DNA of 37,714 nt from Aquidulcibacter sp. (GTDB lineage: Bacteria > Pseudomonadota > Alphaproteobacteria > Caulobacterales > Aquidulcibacteraceae). Positions 1 to 8,326 of the stretch are shown here, one piece after another. The position numbers were made by a program, and so were the translations under genes. Positions within the stretch are counted from its first letter, which is position 1. Each line of letters starts with the position of its first letter. A model generated the notes under the pieces. That model saw only the letters and a program-made list of their open reading frames with translations. It made no database searches and was not told the origin of the DNA. The stretch covers positions 1-37,714 of the forward strand of contig NZ_JADCBK010000024.1 of NCBI RefSeq assembly GCF_020253525.1, given 5' to 3'.

Positions 1-289
1 CCAATTGGACCCTGCCCTGCACTTTGCCTTGGAAGTTAAAGGCGATTCCATGATTGACGCGGGCATTTTGGAGGGCGATTTCGTTATCATCCGCCGCACC
101 GATGACGCCCAATCCGGCGATATTGTGGTTGCCCTTGTCGATGATGAAGAAGCCACGTTGAAGCGCCTGCGCCGCCGTGGGCAATCCATCGCGCTAGAAG
201 CCGCCAACCCCCGCTATGAAACCCGCATTTTCGGGCCAGATCGCGTCAAGGTTCAAGGCGTGCTGGCGGGGCTGTATCGGCGCTACTAG
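1..289 (+). CDS. lexA: LexA repressor, C-terminal part (5' end outside window)
   Basis: This is the C-terminal self-cleaving peptidase (S24) domain of LexA, the SOS repressor that undergoes RecA-stimulated autoproteolysis. The reading frame is open to the left edge, so the DNA-binding domain and cleavage site are missing from view. Visible catalytic features are the Ser in [10 protein letters not shown] and the Lys in EATLKRL, the family's Ser-Lys dyad, followed by the usual C-terminal beta-strands ending in VLAGLYRRY. The gene faces dnaE convergently. Its product should bind GTTC-N7-GTTC boxes in this class of bacteria, and one such box lies at 4407-4421, so regulator and probable target are neighbours. 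Identity is secure; only the partial extent limits it. Confidence 0.93.
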   Translation, partial: QLDPALHFALEVKGDSMIDAGILEGDFVIIRRTDDAQSGDIVVALVDDEEATLKRLRRRGQSIALEAANPRYETRIFGPDRVKVQGVLAGLYRRY

Positions 290-312
290 GGCCAGCTTGG
301 CTGAAACTAGGG

Positions 313-365
313 TGCCATTGTGATGGGAATGCACGGGCGTGTCTGTGCACCCATGGCATCTTTTT
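313..365 (+). terminator. Probable Rho-independent terminator of lexA
   Basis: TGCCAT (313-318) pairs with ATGGCA (353-358). Inside it GGG (325-327) plus TGCAC (330-334) pair with GTGCACCC (345-352). A T5 run follows (361-365). The stem is bulged, so this is a moderate call. It starts 24 bases after the lexA stop codon. Confidence 0.5.
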
Positions 366-404
366 GCCTAAGAACGCCTTTGCCAAAGGCCCGGCCTAGG
401 CAAA
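363..404. repeat. Nested inverted repeat between lexA and dnaE
   Basis: TTTGCCTA (363-370) is the perfect inverse of TAGGCAAA (397-404). Inside it GCCTTT (376-381) and AAAGGC (385-390) form a second perfect stem. In addition AACGCCTT (373-380) is inverted at 447-454. There is no T-run on the minus side, so it is not a clear dnaE terminator. It may be a cruciform-type end structure between convergent genes. Confidence 0.45.
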
Positions 405-494
405 GACAAGTGTCGGGCGGCCTCGAGGCAAGCAAAGTGTGACCTGAAGGCGTTCCAAGTCATGCCCATAAAAGCCGCATCCCCCGTGTCGCGT

Positions 495-536
495 TCCCTT
501 GGAGCGCTCCCTTGGAGCGCGCAACAAAAGTTGCGC
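495..536. repeat. 13-bp tandem repeat plus 7-bp hairpin in the lexA-dnaE spacer
   Basis: TCCCTTGGAGCGC occurs twice head to tail (495-507 and 508-520). It runs into a perfect hairpin, GCGCAAC (519-525) / GTTGCGC (530-536) with an AAAA loop. The spacer 290-596 otherwise holds only the terminator and nested repeat listed separately. I see no gene in it. Confidence 0.5.
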
Positions 537-596
537 ATGTTCCCGCCTCGTCAGGCGCTGCCCTTGCTGCGCGATCCTTGGCTCAGAGCCGTCCCC

Positions 597-3500
597 CTAA
601 AACTCCGCCACCAAATCCACGCCAGACGCGCTCTTCAAGGCCCGCCTTGCTGCGACGTCGATGGGGAAGCGGCCGGGGGCTTGGATTTCGACTTCGCGGC
701 CATCGGCCAATTCAACCACGACGCGTAATTCACCAAAGCTGGAGGAAGTGGCGCCGCGCAAGGTCTCGGTCACGCGGGCAAGTTCTTCGATGGGTGCGCC
801 GCGAGCAAGGAAGACTTTAATGCCAGCACAACCCGACATGTCAGTCTGGTCTAGCAATTCAATCTTTTCTGCCGACAGCTTCAAATCACCATCGCGCAGG
901 CGCGCTTTGGCCCGGAAACTCACCGATGTGCCGGGCTCGAGATAGTCGCGCGCTTCATTGAGGGTCTCGGGCATGATCATGACTTCAAACTCACCCGTCG
1001 GATCACTCAATGTCACCCACGCAAATTTACCGCCATCCCGCGCCGGCCGCTCTTTGCGGGCCCGGACCACGCCCGCCATGCGGAAGATCGCATCAGACCC
1101 CTGCATTTTGGACTGAATCTCTGAGAAAAAGACTGTCTGGCGGCGGCGCAGCGCTTCAATCAAATCATCAAGCGGGTGGCCCGATAGGAAGAGGCCGAGG
1201 GCGGCAAACTCATTATCCAAACGCTCTTGCGCCGACCAGGGTTTGACGCTGGGCAAAGGGGCCCGCGGCGGCGGTGCCGCATCGCCAAAGAGGCTGGTCT
1301 GCGCACTTTGCCGGTCTGAAGCTGCCGCATTGGCATGGGCGACCAATTGATCAGATGAGGCAAATACCAAAGCGCGATTGGGCTCAATCGAGTCAAAAGC
1401 CCCGGCCTTGGCTAAAGTCTCCCACGTGCGGCGACCCAGAACGCGCGGGTCCACCCGTTCCGCCAAATCATGCAAGGACTTAAACTTCCCGCCTGCTTGG
1501 CGGATTTCTACCACTTGCGCCATCGCCGCGACGCCCACAGACTTGATGCCGCCTAAAGCATAGCGAATGGCATTATCTTGGACGGTAAAGTCCGCCTCGG
1601 AATAATTAAGATCGGGCGACAACACTTTGATCTTCATGCTTTTTGCCTCTTGCATGAAGGCACCCAGTTTATCGGTATCATCAATATCAAGCGACATGGA
1701 TGCGGCCATGAACTCAACCGGATGATTGGCCTTGAGATAGGCGGTTTGATAGGCGATAACCGCATAGGCGGCGGCGTGGGACTTGTTGAAGCCATAGCCC
1801 GCAAATTCGCTCACCAATTCAAAGATGCGGTCAGCAAGCTCGCCATCCACGCCGCGTTCGGTCGCCCCGCTGACAAAGCGGTCTTTTTGTTTGGCCATTT
1901 CTTCGGGCTTCTTTTTACCCATGGCGCGACGCAAAAGATCGGCTTCCCCTAAAGAATAGCCCGACAGGATCTGGGCGATTTGCATCACCTGTTCCTGATA
2001 AATGATGACGCCTTGGGTTTCTTTGAGGACCGAAACCAAGCTTTCATGCAGATAATCGGCTTCTTTGCGACCAAATTTCACGTCGCAATAGGTCTCAATA
2101 TTCTTCATCGGGCCGGGGCGATAAAGCGAGATCAAGGCGATGATGTCATCAAGCGTATCGGCGCGCATTTTGCGCAACGTGTCGCGCATGCCTTGGCTTT
2201 CCAACTGAAACACGCCCATGGTCTTGCCAGAGGCCAAAAGCTCGTAGGTTTTGGGATCATCAAACGGCAAGGTGTCGAGATCAACCACGATGCCGCGTGC
2301 CTTCAAAAAGTCTAAGGCGCGCTGAATCACGGTGAGGGTTTTAAGGCCCAAGAAGTCGAACTTTACAAGGCCTGCAGGCTCCACCCACTTCATGTTAAAT
2401 TGGGTGGCAGGCAGACTGGAACGGGGGTCCTTATAAAGCGGCACCAGCTCATGCAGGGGCCGATCGCCAATCACCACACCCGCAGCATGCGTAGAAGCGT
2501 TGCGGTAGAGGCCCTCAAGCTCGATCGCGGCATCAAGAAGCGTGCGCACATCGGCATCGCGCGACCGCTCTTCTTGCAAGCGCGGCTCATCCTTAATGGC
2601 TTGGGCCAAAGTCACCGGTGCAGCGGGATTATTCGGCACCATTTTGGCCAGCCGGTCGACTTGGCCGTAGGACATATCCAAGACGCGGCCCACATCGCGC
2701 AGGGCCGCGCGCGCCTGCAAGGTGCCGAAGGTGATGATTTGGGCAACCCGATCTGCGCCATATTTCTTCTGCACATACTCAATAACTTGATCGCGCTTTT
2801 CCTGACAGAAATCGATATCGAAGTCAGGCATGGAGACGCGTTCTGGGTTCAAGAAGCGCTCAAACAAGAGGCCGAAAGCGAGGGGATCAAGGTCGGTAAT
2901 GGTCAGCGAATAAGCAACCAGAGAGCCAGCGCCCGAGCCCCGTCCGGGGCCGACTGGGATATTGTTTTCCTTAGACCATTTGATGAAATCGGCAACGATC
3001 AGGAAGTAGCCCGCAAACCCCATGCGGTTAATCACATTGATTTCGTGTTCTAGCCGCTGCTCATAAATTTCGCGGGCCACAACAGGCGGGCGCTTTAACA
3101 GGCGCGCTTCCAAGCCTTGGCGCGCTTGGGTGGCCAATTCTTCGGGCTCATCGCGCCCTTCGGCAGTCGTAAAGCGCGGCAGGATAGGCGCGCGCATCAG
3201 GGGGCGGATGGCACAACGCCGGGCAATATCCACACTATTGGCCAAAGCCTCAGGCAGGTCGGCAAATAAAGCGACCATATCGGCTTCGCTTCTGAAATAA
3301 TGATTGGGCGAGACACGCTCTCGCTTGTCATCGGCCACACGCGTAGCCTGACCAATACACATCAGGATATCTTGCGCGCGATGCCGCTCAGGGCTGTCAA
3401 AGCGCACATCATTGGTGGCCACCAGTGGCAAATGGGCTTGATAGGCCAGATCAATCAGAAGCGGCTCAACCAGGGCTTCATCGGCTAAGCCGTGGCGCTG

Positions 3501-4199
3501 CAGCTCGACATAAAGGCGATTGGGAAAGGCCTTGGCCAAGTGCCGCACCAAGATATCGGCCTCGGACTTCAGATTGGCCGCAAGGGCGCGGTTCAACAGC
3601 CCTTCCCGCCCCCCGGTAAGGCAGATCACACCTTCTCTATGCTCCAGCACGTGGTTTAGGCCGACATGGGGCAGGCTGCCTGCTGGTGCCTCAAGGAAGG
3701 AGAGGCTGGAAAGCGCCATCAGATTGGCCCAGCCCTTTTCATTTTGGGCAATCAGCGCCAAACTACCATCAGGTCCTGCTGCTGCGCCGGGCTTTTGACT
3801 TAAGAAGGAAACAGGCAGGGTTAAGCCCATGATGGGCTGAATGCCTTTTTCGGCCAAGGCTTCTGAAAATTCGAGCGCACCAAACAGGTTTGGGTCTGAG
3901 ATGCCGACAGCGACACATCCTGCCTTCGCAGCATAGCCCGCGAGCTTCTTGACCGTCATCGCGCCATCCAGCAGCGAATAAGCCGACCGCACCCGCAAAT
4001 GCACAAAACCGGGGCCTGCCAGAGCGGGCCTTACCGCATGCCGGAAACCACTTGGCCCAGAGCCAACAAATTCGGCACCAACAGGTTCAACTCCACCGGG
4101 ACCAGAACCAACAGGCTCTGAACCAACTGTCCCAGCGACATCACCCGCGCCCTGACCATGGCCAGAGAAGTCGCCGCTAGAGAAAGTATCATCCGCCAT
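597..4199 (-). CDS. dnaE: DNA polymerase III alpha subunit
   Basis: This is the replicative DNA polymerase catalytic subunit (C family), 1200 aa. An N-terminal PHP domain begins near residue 62 (FVHLRVRSAYSLLDG). The polymerase active site carries the Asp pair in MPDFDIDF (about residues 457-464). A helix-hairpin-helix/OB region lies near the C-terminus (FRMAGVVRARKERPA...TLSDPTGEFEVMIMP). ATG at 4199 is preferred because AGGTGG lies 5 bases upstream; a GTG at 4232 would add 11 residues but has no good ribosome site. The first ~60 residues are an unusual Gly/Pro/Val/Glu-rich low-complexity stretch with repeated GSGP and EPVG units. It lies 106 bases downstream of the SOS-boxed micropeptide gene and may share its transcript. 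Length and motifs fit the essential DnaE rather than the mutagenic DnaE2, as no imuA/imuB genes are adjacent. Confidence 0.97.
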   Translation of the reverse strand: MADDTFSSGDFSGHGQGAGDVAGTVGSEPVGSGPGGVEPVGAEFVGSGPSGFRHAVRPALAGPGFVHLRVRSAYSLLDGAMTVKKLAGYAAKAGCVAVGISDPNLFGALEFSEALAEKGIQPIMGLTLPVSFLSQKPGAAAGPDGSLALIAQNEKGWANLMALSSLSFLEAPAGSLPHVGLNHVLEHREGVICLTGGREGLLNRALAANLKSEADILVRHLAKAFPNRLYVELQRHGLADEALVEPLLIDLAYQAHLPLVATNDVRFDSPERHRAQDILMCIGQATRVADDKRERVSPNHYFRSEADMVALFADLPEALANSVDIARRCAIRPLMRAPILPRFTTAEGRDEPEELATQARQGLEARLLKRPPVVAREIYEQRLEHEINVINRMGFAGYFLIVADFIKWSKENNIPVGPGRGSGAGSLVAYSLTITDLDPLAFGLLFERFLNPERVSMPDFDIDFCQEKRDQVIEYVQKKYGADRVAQIITFGTLQARAALRDVGRVLDMSYGQVDRLAKMVPNNPAAPVTLAQAIKDEPRLQEERSRDADVRTLLDAAIELEGLYRNASTHAAGVVIGDRPLHELVPLYKDPRSSLPATQFNMKWVEPAGLVKFDFLGLKTLTVIQRALDFLKARGIVVDLDTLPFDDPKTYELLASGKTMGVFQLESQGMRDTLRKMRADTLDDIIALISLYRPGPMKNIETYCDVKFGRKEADYLHESLVSVLKETQGVIIYQEQVMQIAQILSGYSLGEADLLRRAMGKKKPEEMAKQKDRFVSGATERGVDGELADRIFELVSEFAGYGFNKSHAAAYAVIAYQTAYLKANHPVEFMAASMSLDIDDTDKLGAFMQEAKSMKIKVLSPDLNYSEADFTVQDNAIRYALGGIKSVGVAAMAQVVEIRQAGGKFKSLHDLAERVDPRVLGRRTWETLAKAGAFDSIEPNRALVFASSDQLVAHANAAASDRQSAQTSLFGDAAPPPRAPLPSVKPWSAQERLDNEFAALGLFLSGHPLDDLIEALRRRQTVFFSEIQSKMQGSDAIFRMAGVVRARKERPARDGGKFAWVTLSDPTGEFEVMIMPETLNEARDYLEPGTSVSFRAKARLRDGDLKLSAEKIELLDQTDMSGCAGIKVFLARGAPIEELARVTETLRGATSSSFGELRVVVELADGREVEIQAPGRFPIDVAARRALKSASGVDLVAEF

Positions 4200-4248
4200 A
4201 GGGCCACCTGAATCCGTCGACTGAATCACCACCAGAAAGGGGCTTAGT

Positions 4249-4275
4249 CTGACAGGACTCTGAGGCCTCTGTCAG
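4249..4275 (-). other. Hairpin between the SOS micropeptide gene and dnaE
   Basis: CTGACAG (4249-4255) and CTGTCAG (4269-4275) form a perfect 7-bp stem around a 13-base loop that contains AGGCCT. There is no T-run after it on the minus strand, so it is not a standard terminator. It could be an attenuator, an mRNA-processing structure or chance. Confidence 0.35.
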
Positions 4276-4305
4276 CCCTCGCCGACAGAAATCTTAAAGC
4301 CATCC

Positions 4306-4392
4306 TCAGCCGATGACAGCGCCCCAACCCCAAGCCATGAGGGTGAAAGCGAGAATTGCTGCGAAAGCGGCTGCGTCTTGAAGTTGGGCCAT
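4306..4392 (-). CDS. SOS-controlled single-TM micropeptide, SidA-like (28 aa)
   Basis: This short reading frame encodes 28 residues. It starts MAQLQDAAAF, has a hydrophobic segment over about residues 7-20 and ends WGWGAVIG. That is one membrane helix with almost no charge. The start is supported by GAGGTGG just upstream (AGGTGG then AAC then ATG). A LexA-type operator, GAAC-N7-GAAC, lies 15 bases upstream and overlaps a plausible -10 box. In Caulobacter, SidA is a 29-residue SOS-induced inner-membrane peptide that binds FtsW and blocks division. I recall that it is encoded beside dnaE, but cannot verify that here. Size, topology, operator and neighbourhood all match, so a division-inhibitor role is the leading inference. 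No sequence alignment was possible. Confidence 0.75.
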   Translation of the reverse strand: MAQLQDAAAFAAILAFTLMAWGWGAVIG

Positions 4393-4406
4393 GTTCCACC
4401 TCGTTT

Positions 4407-4421
4407 GTTCTGCCTTCGTTC
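4407..4421 (-). promoter_or_regulatory. LexA (SOS) box, GTTC-N7-GTTC
   Basis: The plus strand reads GTTCTGCCTTCGTTC, which is GAAC-N7-GAAC in the direction of transcription. This is the direct-repeat LexA operator known from Alphaproteobacteria. It overlaps the -10 element of the putative promoter. Extra GTTC half-sites lie at 4393-4396 and 4434-4437 with non-canonical spacing. Confidence 0.85.
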
Positions 4422-4446
4422 TATTCTTGTTTTGTTCTCATGGCAA
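4418..4446 (-). promoter_or_regulatory. Putative promoter of the SOS micropeptide (and perhaps dnaE)
   Basis: On the minus strand TTGCCA (4446-4441) and TAGAAC (4423-4418) are separated by exactly 17 bases. The -10 shares its GAAC with the LexA box, so repressor binding would block polymerase. Transcription would start roughly 20 bases before the micropeptide ATG. Confidence 0.6.
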
Positions 4447-4486
4447 GAGGTTTTTTGCAGAAATATGGAACATCGAGAAAGGCGCT

Positions 4487-5167
4487 TTAGTCCTGTACGA
4501 GGCGGCCGCCCTCTATGCGGAACACGCGGTCCATTTGCCGGGCTAAATCAAGATTATGGGTGGCAACCAGAGCGGAAGTCCCCTCCTCCCGCGTGGCTTT
4601 GCGGAAGGTATCAAACACAAAGCTGGAGGTGGCAGGATCCAGATTGCCAGTGGGCTCATCGGCGATCAAAAGGGCCGGTTGATTGGCAAGGGCGCGCGCG
4701 ATGGCAACGCGCTGTTGCTCGCCGCCCGAGAGTTGGCCGGGCTGGTGCAGTTTCCGGTCAGCCAGCCCCATCATGTCGAGAAGTTGCTCTGCCCGTGTGC
4801 GCGCTTCGGCTTGGCCAACGCCTGCTATCCATTGTGGCAGGGCGACATTATCAACCGCGCTAAACTCGGGCAGCAAATGGTGGAATTGATAGACAAAGCC
4901 CAGCGCGGTGCGGCGCAGCGCAGTGCGCGCGGCGTCAGGCAGTTTTGTGGCATCAATGCCTGCAAGCTCGACCGTCCCGCCTTGGGCGGCTTCTAACAGG
5001 CCAGCGGCATGGAGCAGCGAGGACTTGCCCGAGCCTGAAGGGCCAATCAGGGCGACGATTTCGCCGGGCATAATGGTGAGGTTGACGCCCTTGAGAACTT
5101 CAAGCTCGCCCGCGCGGGTCTGATAGACGCGGCGTAAATCGGTGAGGCGCAGAACCGGGCTACTCAT
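4487..5167 (-). CDS. lolD: Lipoprotein-releasing system ATP-binding protein
   Basis: This is the ABC ATPase that powers extraction of outer-membrane lipoproteins from the inner membrane to LolA. In 226 aa it shows Walker A GPSGSGKS (42-49), a Q-loop [17 protein letters not shown] that is characteristic of LolD, the signature LSGGEQQR (146-153), Walker B LLIADEP with TGNLD, and an ATHN H-loop. The start is ATG at 5167, which overlaps the end of the preceding permease gene by 8 bases. An upstream in-frame extension (to 5248) would only read through the permease C-terminus and is rejected. The length is close to the family's usual ~230 aa. Confidence 0.95.
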   Translation of the reverse strand: MSSPVLRLTDLRRVYQTRAGELEVLKGVNLTIMPGEIVALIGPSGSGKSSLLHAAGLLEAAQGGTVELAGIDATKLPDAARTALRRTALGFVYQFHHLLPEFSAVDNVALPQWIAGVGQAEARTRAEQLLDMMGLADRKLHQPGQLSGGEQQRVAIARALANQPALLIADEPTGNLDPATSSFVFDTFRKATREEGTSALVATHNLDLARQMDRVFRIEGGRLVQD

Positions 5168-6437
5168 AGCGAAGCGCCTCCACCGGATCGAGCTTAGAGG
5201 CGCGCCACGAGGGCGGCAGCGTGGCGACAATGCTGGCAATGGCCGCAAACACGGCCGTTGTAATCACCTCATGCCATTCCACTTTGGCGGGGATTTGGCT
5301 TAAGAAATAAATATCGGCATTGAAGACGGGGCCAAACACAAACTCCACGACTTTTTGGATGGTGCCAATATTGAGGCAGAATAAGGTGCCGCCAATGGCC
5401 CCGGCTAGGGTGGCAAGAATGCCCACACTGGCCCCCGACATCATGAATACCCGCATGATCGAAGCACGCGAGGCCCCCATGGTGCGCAGAATGGCGATAT
5501 CGCGACCCTTGTTCTTGACCAGCATAACAAGGCCAGAAATGATATTCATCGCGGCAATGGCAACGATCAGCATCAGGATTAAGCGCATCACATTCCGCTC
5601 AATCTGCAGGGCAGAGACAAGGCTTTCCGATTGCTGACGCCAGTCGGTCACAAAGCGGTTTTGGCTGAATTTCGCAACTTCCTGCGTCAGAAGATCCGCC
5701 TTGTCTGGGTCCTCAATCCGCAACTCAATCGTGTCCCAAGAGGTTTCTTTCGAGAAAAAGAGCTGGGCTTGTTCGATCGGCATATAGATGAAGGTGGCAT
5801 CATATTCGCTCATGCCGATGTCGAATATGGCCGAGACGGTGTAATCCTTCACCCGCGGCGTGGTGCCAAAGGGGGTAGAGGCCCCTTGTGGCGAAATCAA
5901 TTGCACCGAATCCCCCGGCAAGACGCCCAAGGCTTCGGCCAGGCGAGATCCCATGGCGATCTCGTCGCCGCCATAGTCACCCTTGCCCCAACTGTTGAGA
6001 TTGCCGCCGACCAGATTGCCCGAAACAATTTTGAGCTTGGCGAGGTCAGACGCTGCAAGGCCCGTGACCATCGCCCCGCGCGCTAAGGTGCCGCCTTGGC
6101 CAACAGCCATGACTTGGCCATCGATTTTGGGCATGACATCCACCACACCGGGCAGCGTTTTGGCTTTGGCGACAATGGCGCGCGCTTCTGGGATCGGCAT
6201 ATTGCGCACGTCAATAAAAACATGGCCATTGACCCCTAAAATGCGGCCCAATAATTCTGCCCGAAAGCCATTCATCACGCTCATCACGATGATGAGCACA
6301 GCCACGGCCAGAAAAATGCCGATAAAACTGATGAGCGAGATCAAAGCGACCCCGCCATCTTCACGCCGAGCCCGCAGATAACGTGCGGCTAGCGTGCGCT
6401 CCCACATGCCAAATGGCCCCGCGCTGCCAGCTTTCAT
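5160..6437 (-). CDS. lolC: Lipoprotein-releasing ABC transporter permease, LolC/LolE (LolF) type
   Basis: This is the inner-membrane permease of the Lol export complex, 425 aa. The N-terminus [30 protein letters not shown] leads into TM1 (about 30-52). A periplasmic MacB-like domain (about 53-285) follows, then three C-terminal FtsX-type TM segments (about 285-310, 335-360, 385-410), ending in the family tail [12 protein letters not shown]. Only one permease is present beside lolD. This is the arrangement in Alphaproteobacteria, where one LolC/E hybrid probably forms a homodimer, so LolC and LolE cannot be separated by name. Its ATG overlaps the proS stop (ATGA), and its own 3' end overlaps lolD. 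Confidence 0.93.
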   Translation of the reverse strand: MKAGSAGPFGMWERTLAARYLRARREDGGVALISLISFIGIFLAVAVLIIVMSVMNGFRAELLGRILGVNGHVFIDVRNMPIPEARAIVAKAKTLPGVVDVMPKIDGQVMAVGQGGTLARGAMVTGLAASDLAKLKIVSGNLVGGNLNSWGKGDYGGDEIAMGSRLAEALGVLPGDSVQLISPQGASTPFGTTPRVKDYTVSAIFDIGMSEYDATFIYMPIEQAQLFFSKETSWDTIELRIEDPDKADLLTQEVAKFSQNRFVTDWRQQSESLVSALQIERNVMRLILMLIVAIAAMNIISGLVMLVKNKGRDIAILRTMGASRASIMRVFMMSGASVGILATLAGAIGGTLFCLNIGTIQKVVEFVFGPVFNADIYFLSQIPAKVEWHEVITTAVFAAIASIVATLPPSWRASKLDPVEALRYE

Positions 6438-7783
6438 GCCGATGCCTTAGCGGTCAAACGCGCAAGTGCGCTTTCCAAAGATATTTCTTCTTTGGTGCCG
6501 GTCTTGCGATCCTTCACCTCAACCACGCCATTGGCCAGGCCCTTGGGCCCAACGATCAATTGGGTGGGCACGCCAATCAGATCCATGGTGGCAAATTTCG
6601 CCCCAGGGCGATCTTGGCTGTCGTCATAAAGTGGGTCTAGGCCCGCCTTCAACAGGGCCTGATAGGCTTGCTCGCAGGCCGTATCAACCGCTTCATCGCC
6701 GGGGCGTAGGCTGATCACACCCACATCAAACGGGGCCACCGCATCAGGCCAGATAATGCCATTGTCATCATGGCTGGCCTCAATAATGGCACCAACCAGA
6801 CGCGACACACCAATGCCGTAAGAACCCATTTGCACCAAAACGTCTTTGCCGTCCGGGCCAGAGACTTTGGCATTCATCGGCGCAGAATATTTGGTGCCAA
6901 AGAAGAAGATATGGCCCACTTCAATGCCGCGGCCAGTGCGGCGGCGGTCTGCCGGCACTTCGCTTTCAAAGCGGGCCTCGTCATGGATTTCATCGGTTGC
7001 GGCATAAGCCCTCACAATCCGCGACACGGTTTCAGCGCGCTTGGCGCGGGCCGCGTCGTTATTGTCAAAGCTGATGTCCATGCCGGCCCAATCGGTCTCG
7101 TCATAAATGGCATCGTAAAACACGCCACTTTCGCCCGTGGGGGCCAGCACCAGAAACTCATGGCTCAAATCCCCGCCAATTGGCCCGGTATCAGCGCGCA
7201 TCGGCACAGCCTGCAGGCCCAAGCGCTGGAACGTCTTCAGATAGGCCAAGAACATCTTATTATAGGCATCGCGCGCGCCTGCTTCATCCAGATCAAAGCT
7301 ATAGGCATCTTTCATCAAGAATTCACGGCCTCGCATCACGCCAAAGCGCGGGCGCACTTCATCGCGGAACTTCCATTGGATATTATAGAGGTTCAGCGGC
7401 AATTCCTTATAGGACCGCACATGGTTGCGGAAAATATCGGTCACAACTTCTTCAGCTGTCGGTCCAAACAGAAGGTCGCGCTCATGGCGATCGGTGATGC
7501 GCAGCATTTCAGCGCCATAAGCATCATAGCGGCCGCTTTCGCGCCACAGATCGGCCCCTTGCATGGTTGGCATCAAGACTTCTAGCGCGCCAGAGCGGTT
7601 TTGCTCTTCACGCACAATGGCCTCGATCTTTTGCAAGACCTTCAAGCCCAAAGGCAGCCAGGAATAAATGCCGGCGGAATGTTGCTTGATCATGCCGGTG
7701 CGCAGCATCAGCTTGTGCGACACGATTTCGGCATTGGCTGGGGTTTCTTTTGTAACAGGCAGGAAATAGCGCGACATGCGCAT
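6434..7783 (-). CDS. proS: Prolyl-tRNA synthetase, short alphaproteobacterial type
   Basis: This class II synthetase charges tRNA-Pro in the cytoplasm; 449 aa. It has the N-terminal motif [22 protein letters not shown], motif 2 around [25 protein letters not shown], and a C-terminal anticodon-binding domain ending near residue 449. At ~450 residues it lacks the ~180-residue editing insertion of the E. coli enzyme, as is normal for this clade. ATG at 7783 is chosen because AGAAGG lies 8 bases upstream and the protein then begins MRMSRYF like relatives. A GTG three codons earlier sits on top of that ribosome site. The stop overlaps the start of lolC. Confidence 0.96.
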   Translation of the reverse strand: MRMSRYFLPVTKETPANAEIVSHKLMLRTGMIKQHSAGIYSWLPLGLKVLQKIEAIVREEQNRSGALEVLMPTMQGADLWRESGRYDAYGAEMLRITDRHERDLLFGPTAEEVVTDIFRNHVRSYKELPLNLYNIQWKFRDEVRPRFGVMRGREFLMKDAYSFDLDEAGARDAYNKMFLAYLKTFQRLGLQAVPMRADTGPIGGDLSHEFLVLAPTGESGVFYDAIYDETDWAGMDISFDNNDAARAKRAETVSRIVRAYAATDEIHDEARFESEVPADRRRTGRGIEVGHIFFFGTKYSAPMNAKVSGPDGKDVLVQMGSYGIGVSRLVGAIIEASHDDNGIIWPDAVAPFDVGVISLRPGDEAVDTACEQAYQALLKAGLDPLYDDSQDRPGAKFATMDLIGVPTQLIVGPKGLANGVVEVKDRKTGTKEEISLESALARLTAKASA

Positions 7784-7884
7784 GGCGATCACCTTCTCTT
7801 GGACGCTCTGCCATAGTCTGTGCCGCGCGCGGAGGCAATTAGCCAGCGCTGCGGGTGGTGGGTGGCGGGTGGTGAACGTTTCCC

Positions 7885-8076
7885 TCTGGACCTATTTTGG
7901 TGACAACTTTGTTGCACCAAAATAGATGATCAAGGATGCGCGCGACATCTGGGTCGTCCAGTGTCCGTTTTCTTTGAAAACGGATCGCGTCGCGACGCCG
8001 CAAAGCTGCGCACTTGACTGCCCAGAGATCGCACAAACAACTTCGTAAGCGGTTTGGTGGACCAGAGGGATCACTA
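7885..8076. repeat. Structured intergenic repeat, copy A
   Basis: This ~190-bp element recurs at 37217-37409. Left arm 7885-7955 contains a strong hairpin: CTATTTTGGTG (7892-7902) pairs with CACCAAAATAG (7915-7925), and CAAC/GTTG pairs inside. The core, 7964-8010, starts with the perfect hairpin TCCGTTTTC-ttt-GAAAACGGA and is bounded by GTCCAGTG (7956-7963) and CACTTGAC (8011-8018), an imperfect inverted pair. Right arm 8019-8076 ends near GGATCAC. Relative to copy B the arms are inverted while the core is not. It has no coding potential. It is a non-autonomous, REP/MITE-like element or a structured RNA; its function is unknown. Confidence 0.8.
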
Positions 8077-8171
8077 GAGCGCATTTGTCCGCGAATGCCC
8101 ACTCAGCAGCTAACTTGGAATGGTTCAAGGCCGCACTTCGCTTGCCTTGAAGCCACCCGACAATTGTTTCT

Positions 8172-8248
8172 GCGCAAGCTGGGGCGTCAAGGGGTGAAAT
8201 CGGCTTCGCCGACGCGCGAAGCGCGCCTCTTGACACCCCATCTTGCGC
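8172..8248. repeat. Long imperfect palindrome with internal hairpins
   Basis: GCGCAAGCTGGGGCGTCAAG (8172-8191) is inverted at 8229-8248 with 2 mismatches in 20. Inside the loop are two further perfect stems, TCGGC-ttc-GCCGA (8200-8212) and CGCGC-gaa-GCGCG (8213-8225). The whole could fold as a three-way cruciform. It differs in sequence from repeat copy A beside it. Between copy A, this palindrome and the gene ending at 8327 I see no coding sequence. Confidence 0.65.
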
Positions 8249-8326
8249 GCTCAAACTCGAAGTAGGTCTTGGCCAAGGCACAGCCTGCGGCAAAGGCCTT
8301 CTAAGAATAGAAGCTTGTGAGCCGCC

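Noticed and set aside
519-536. Hairpin GCGCAAC-AAAA-GTTGCGC as dnaE terminator
   Set aside because: The stem is perfect but no T-run follows on the minus strand.
2400-3053. 217-codon plus-strand frame inside dnaE
   Set aside because: Antisense shadow of the dnaE polymerase domain without independent support.
4378-4863. 161-codon plus-strand frame across the dnaE-lolD spacer
   Set aside because: Mostly antisense to lolD and to the SOS promoter region. Composition is not protein-like.
7785-8293. Minus-strand frames of 87 and 133 codons in the proS-8.3 kb spacer
   Set aside because: Both are built from the structured repeat copy A. Similar frames appear at copy B (37019-37333), showing they derive from the repeat.
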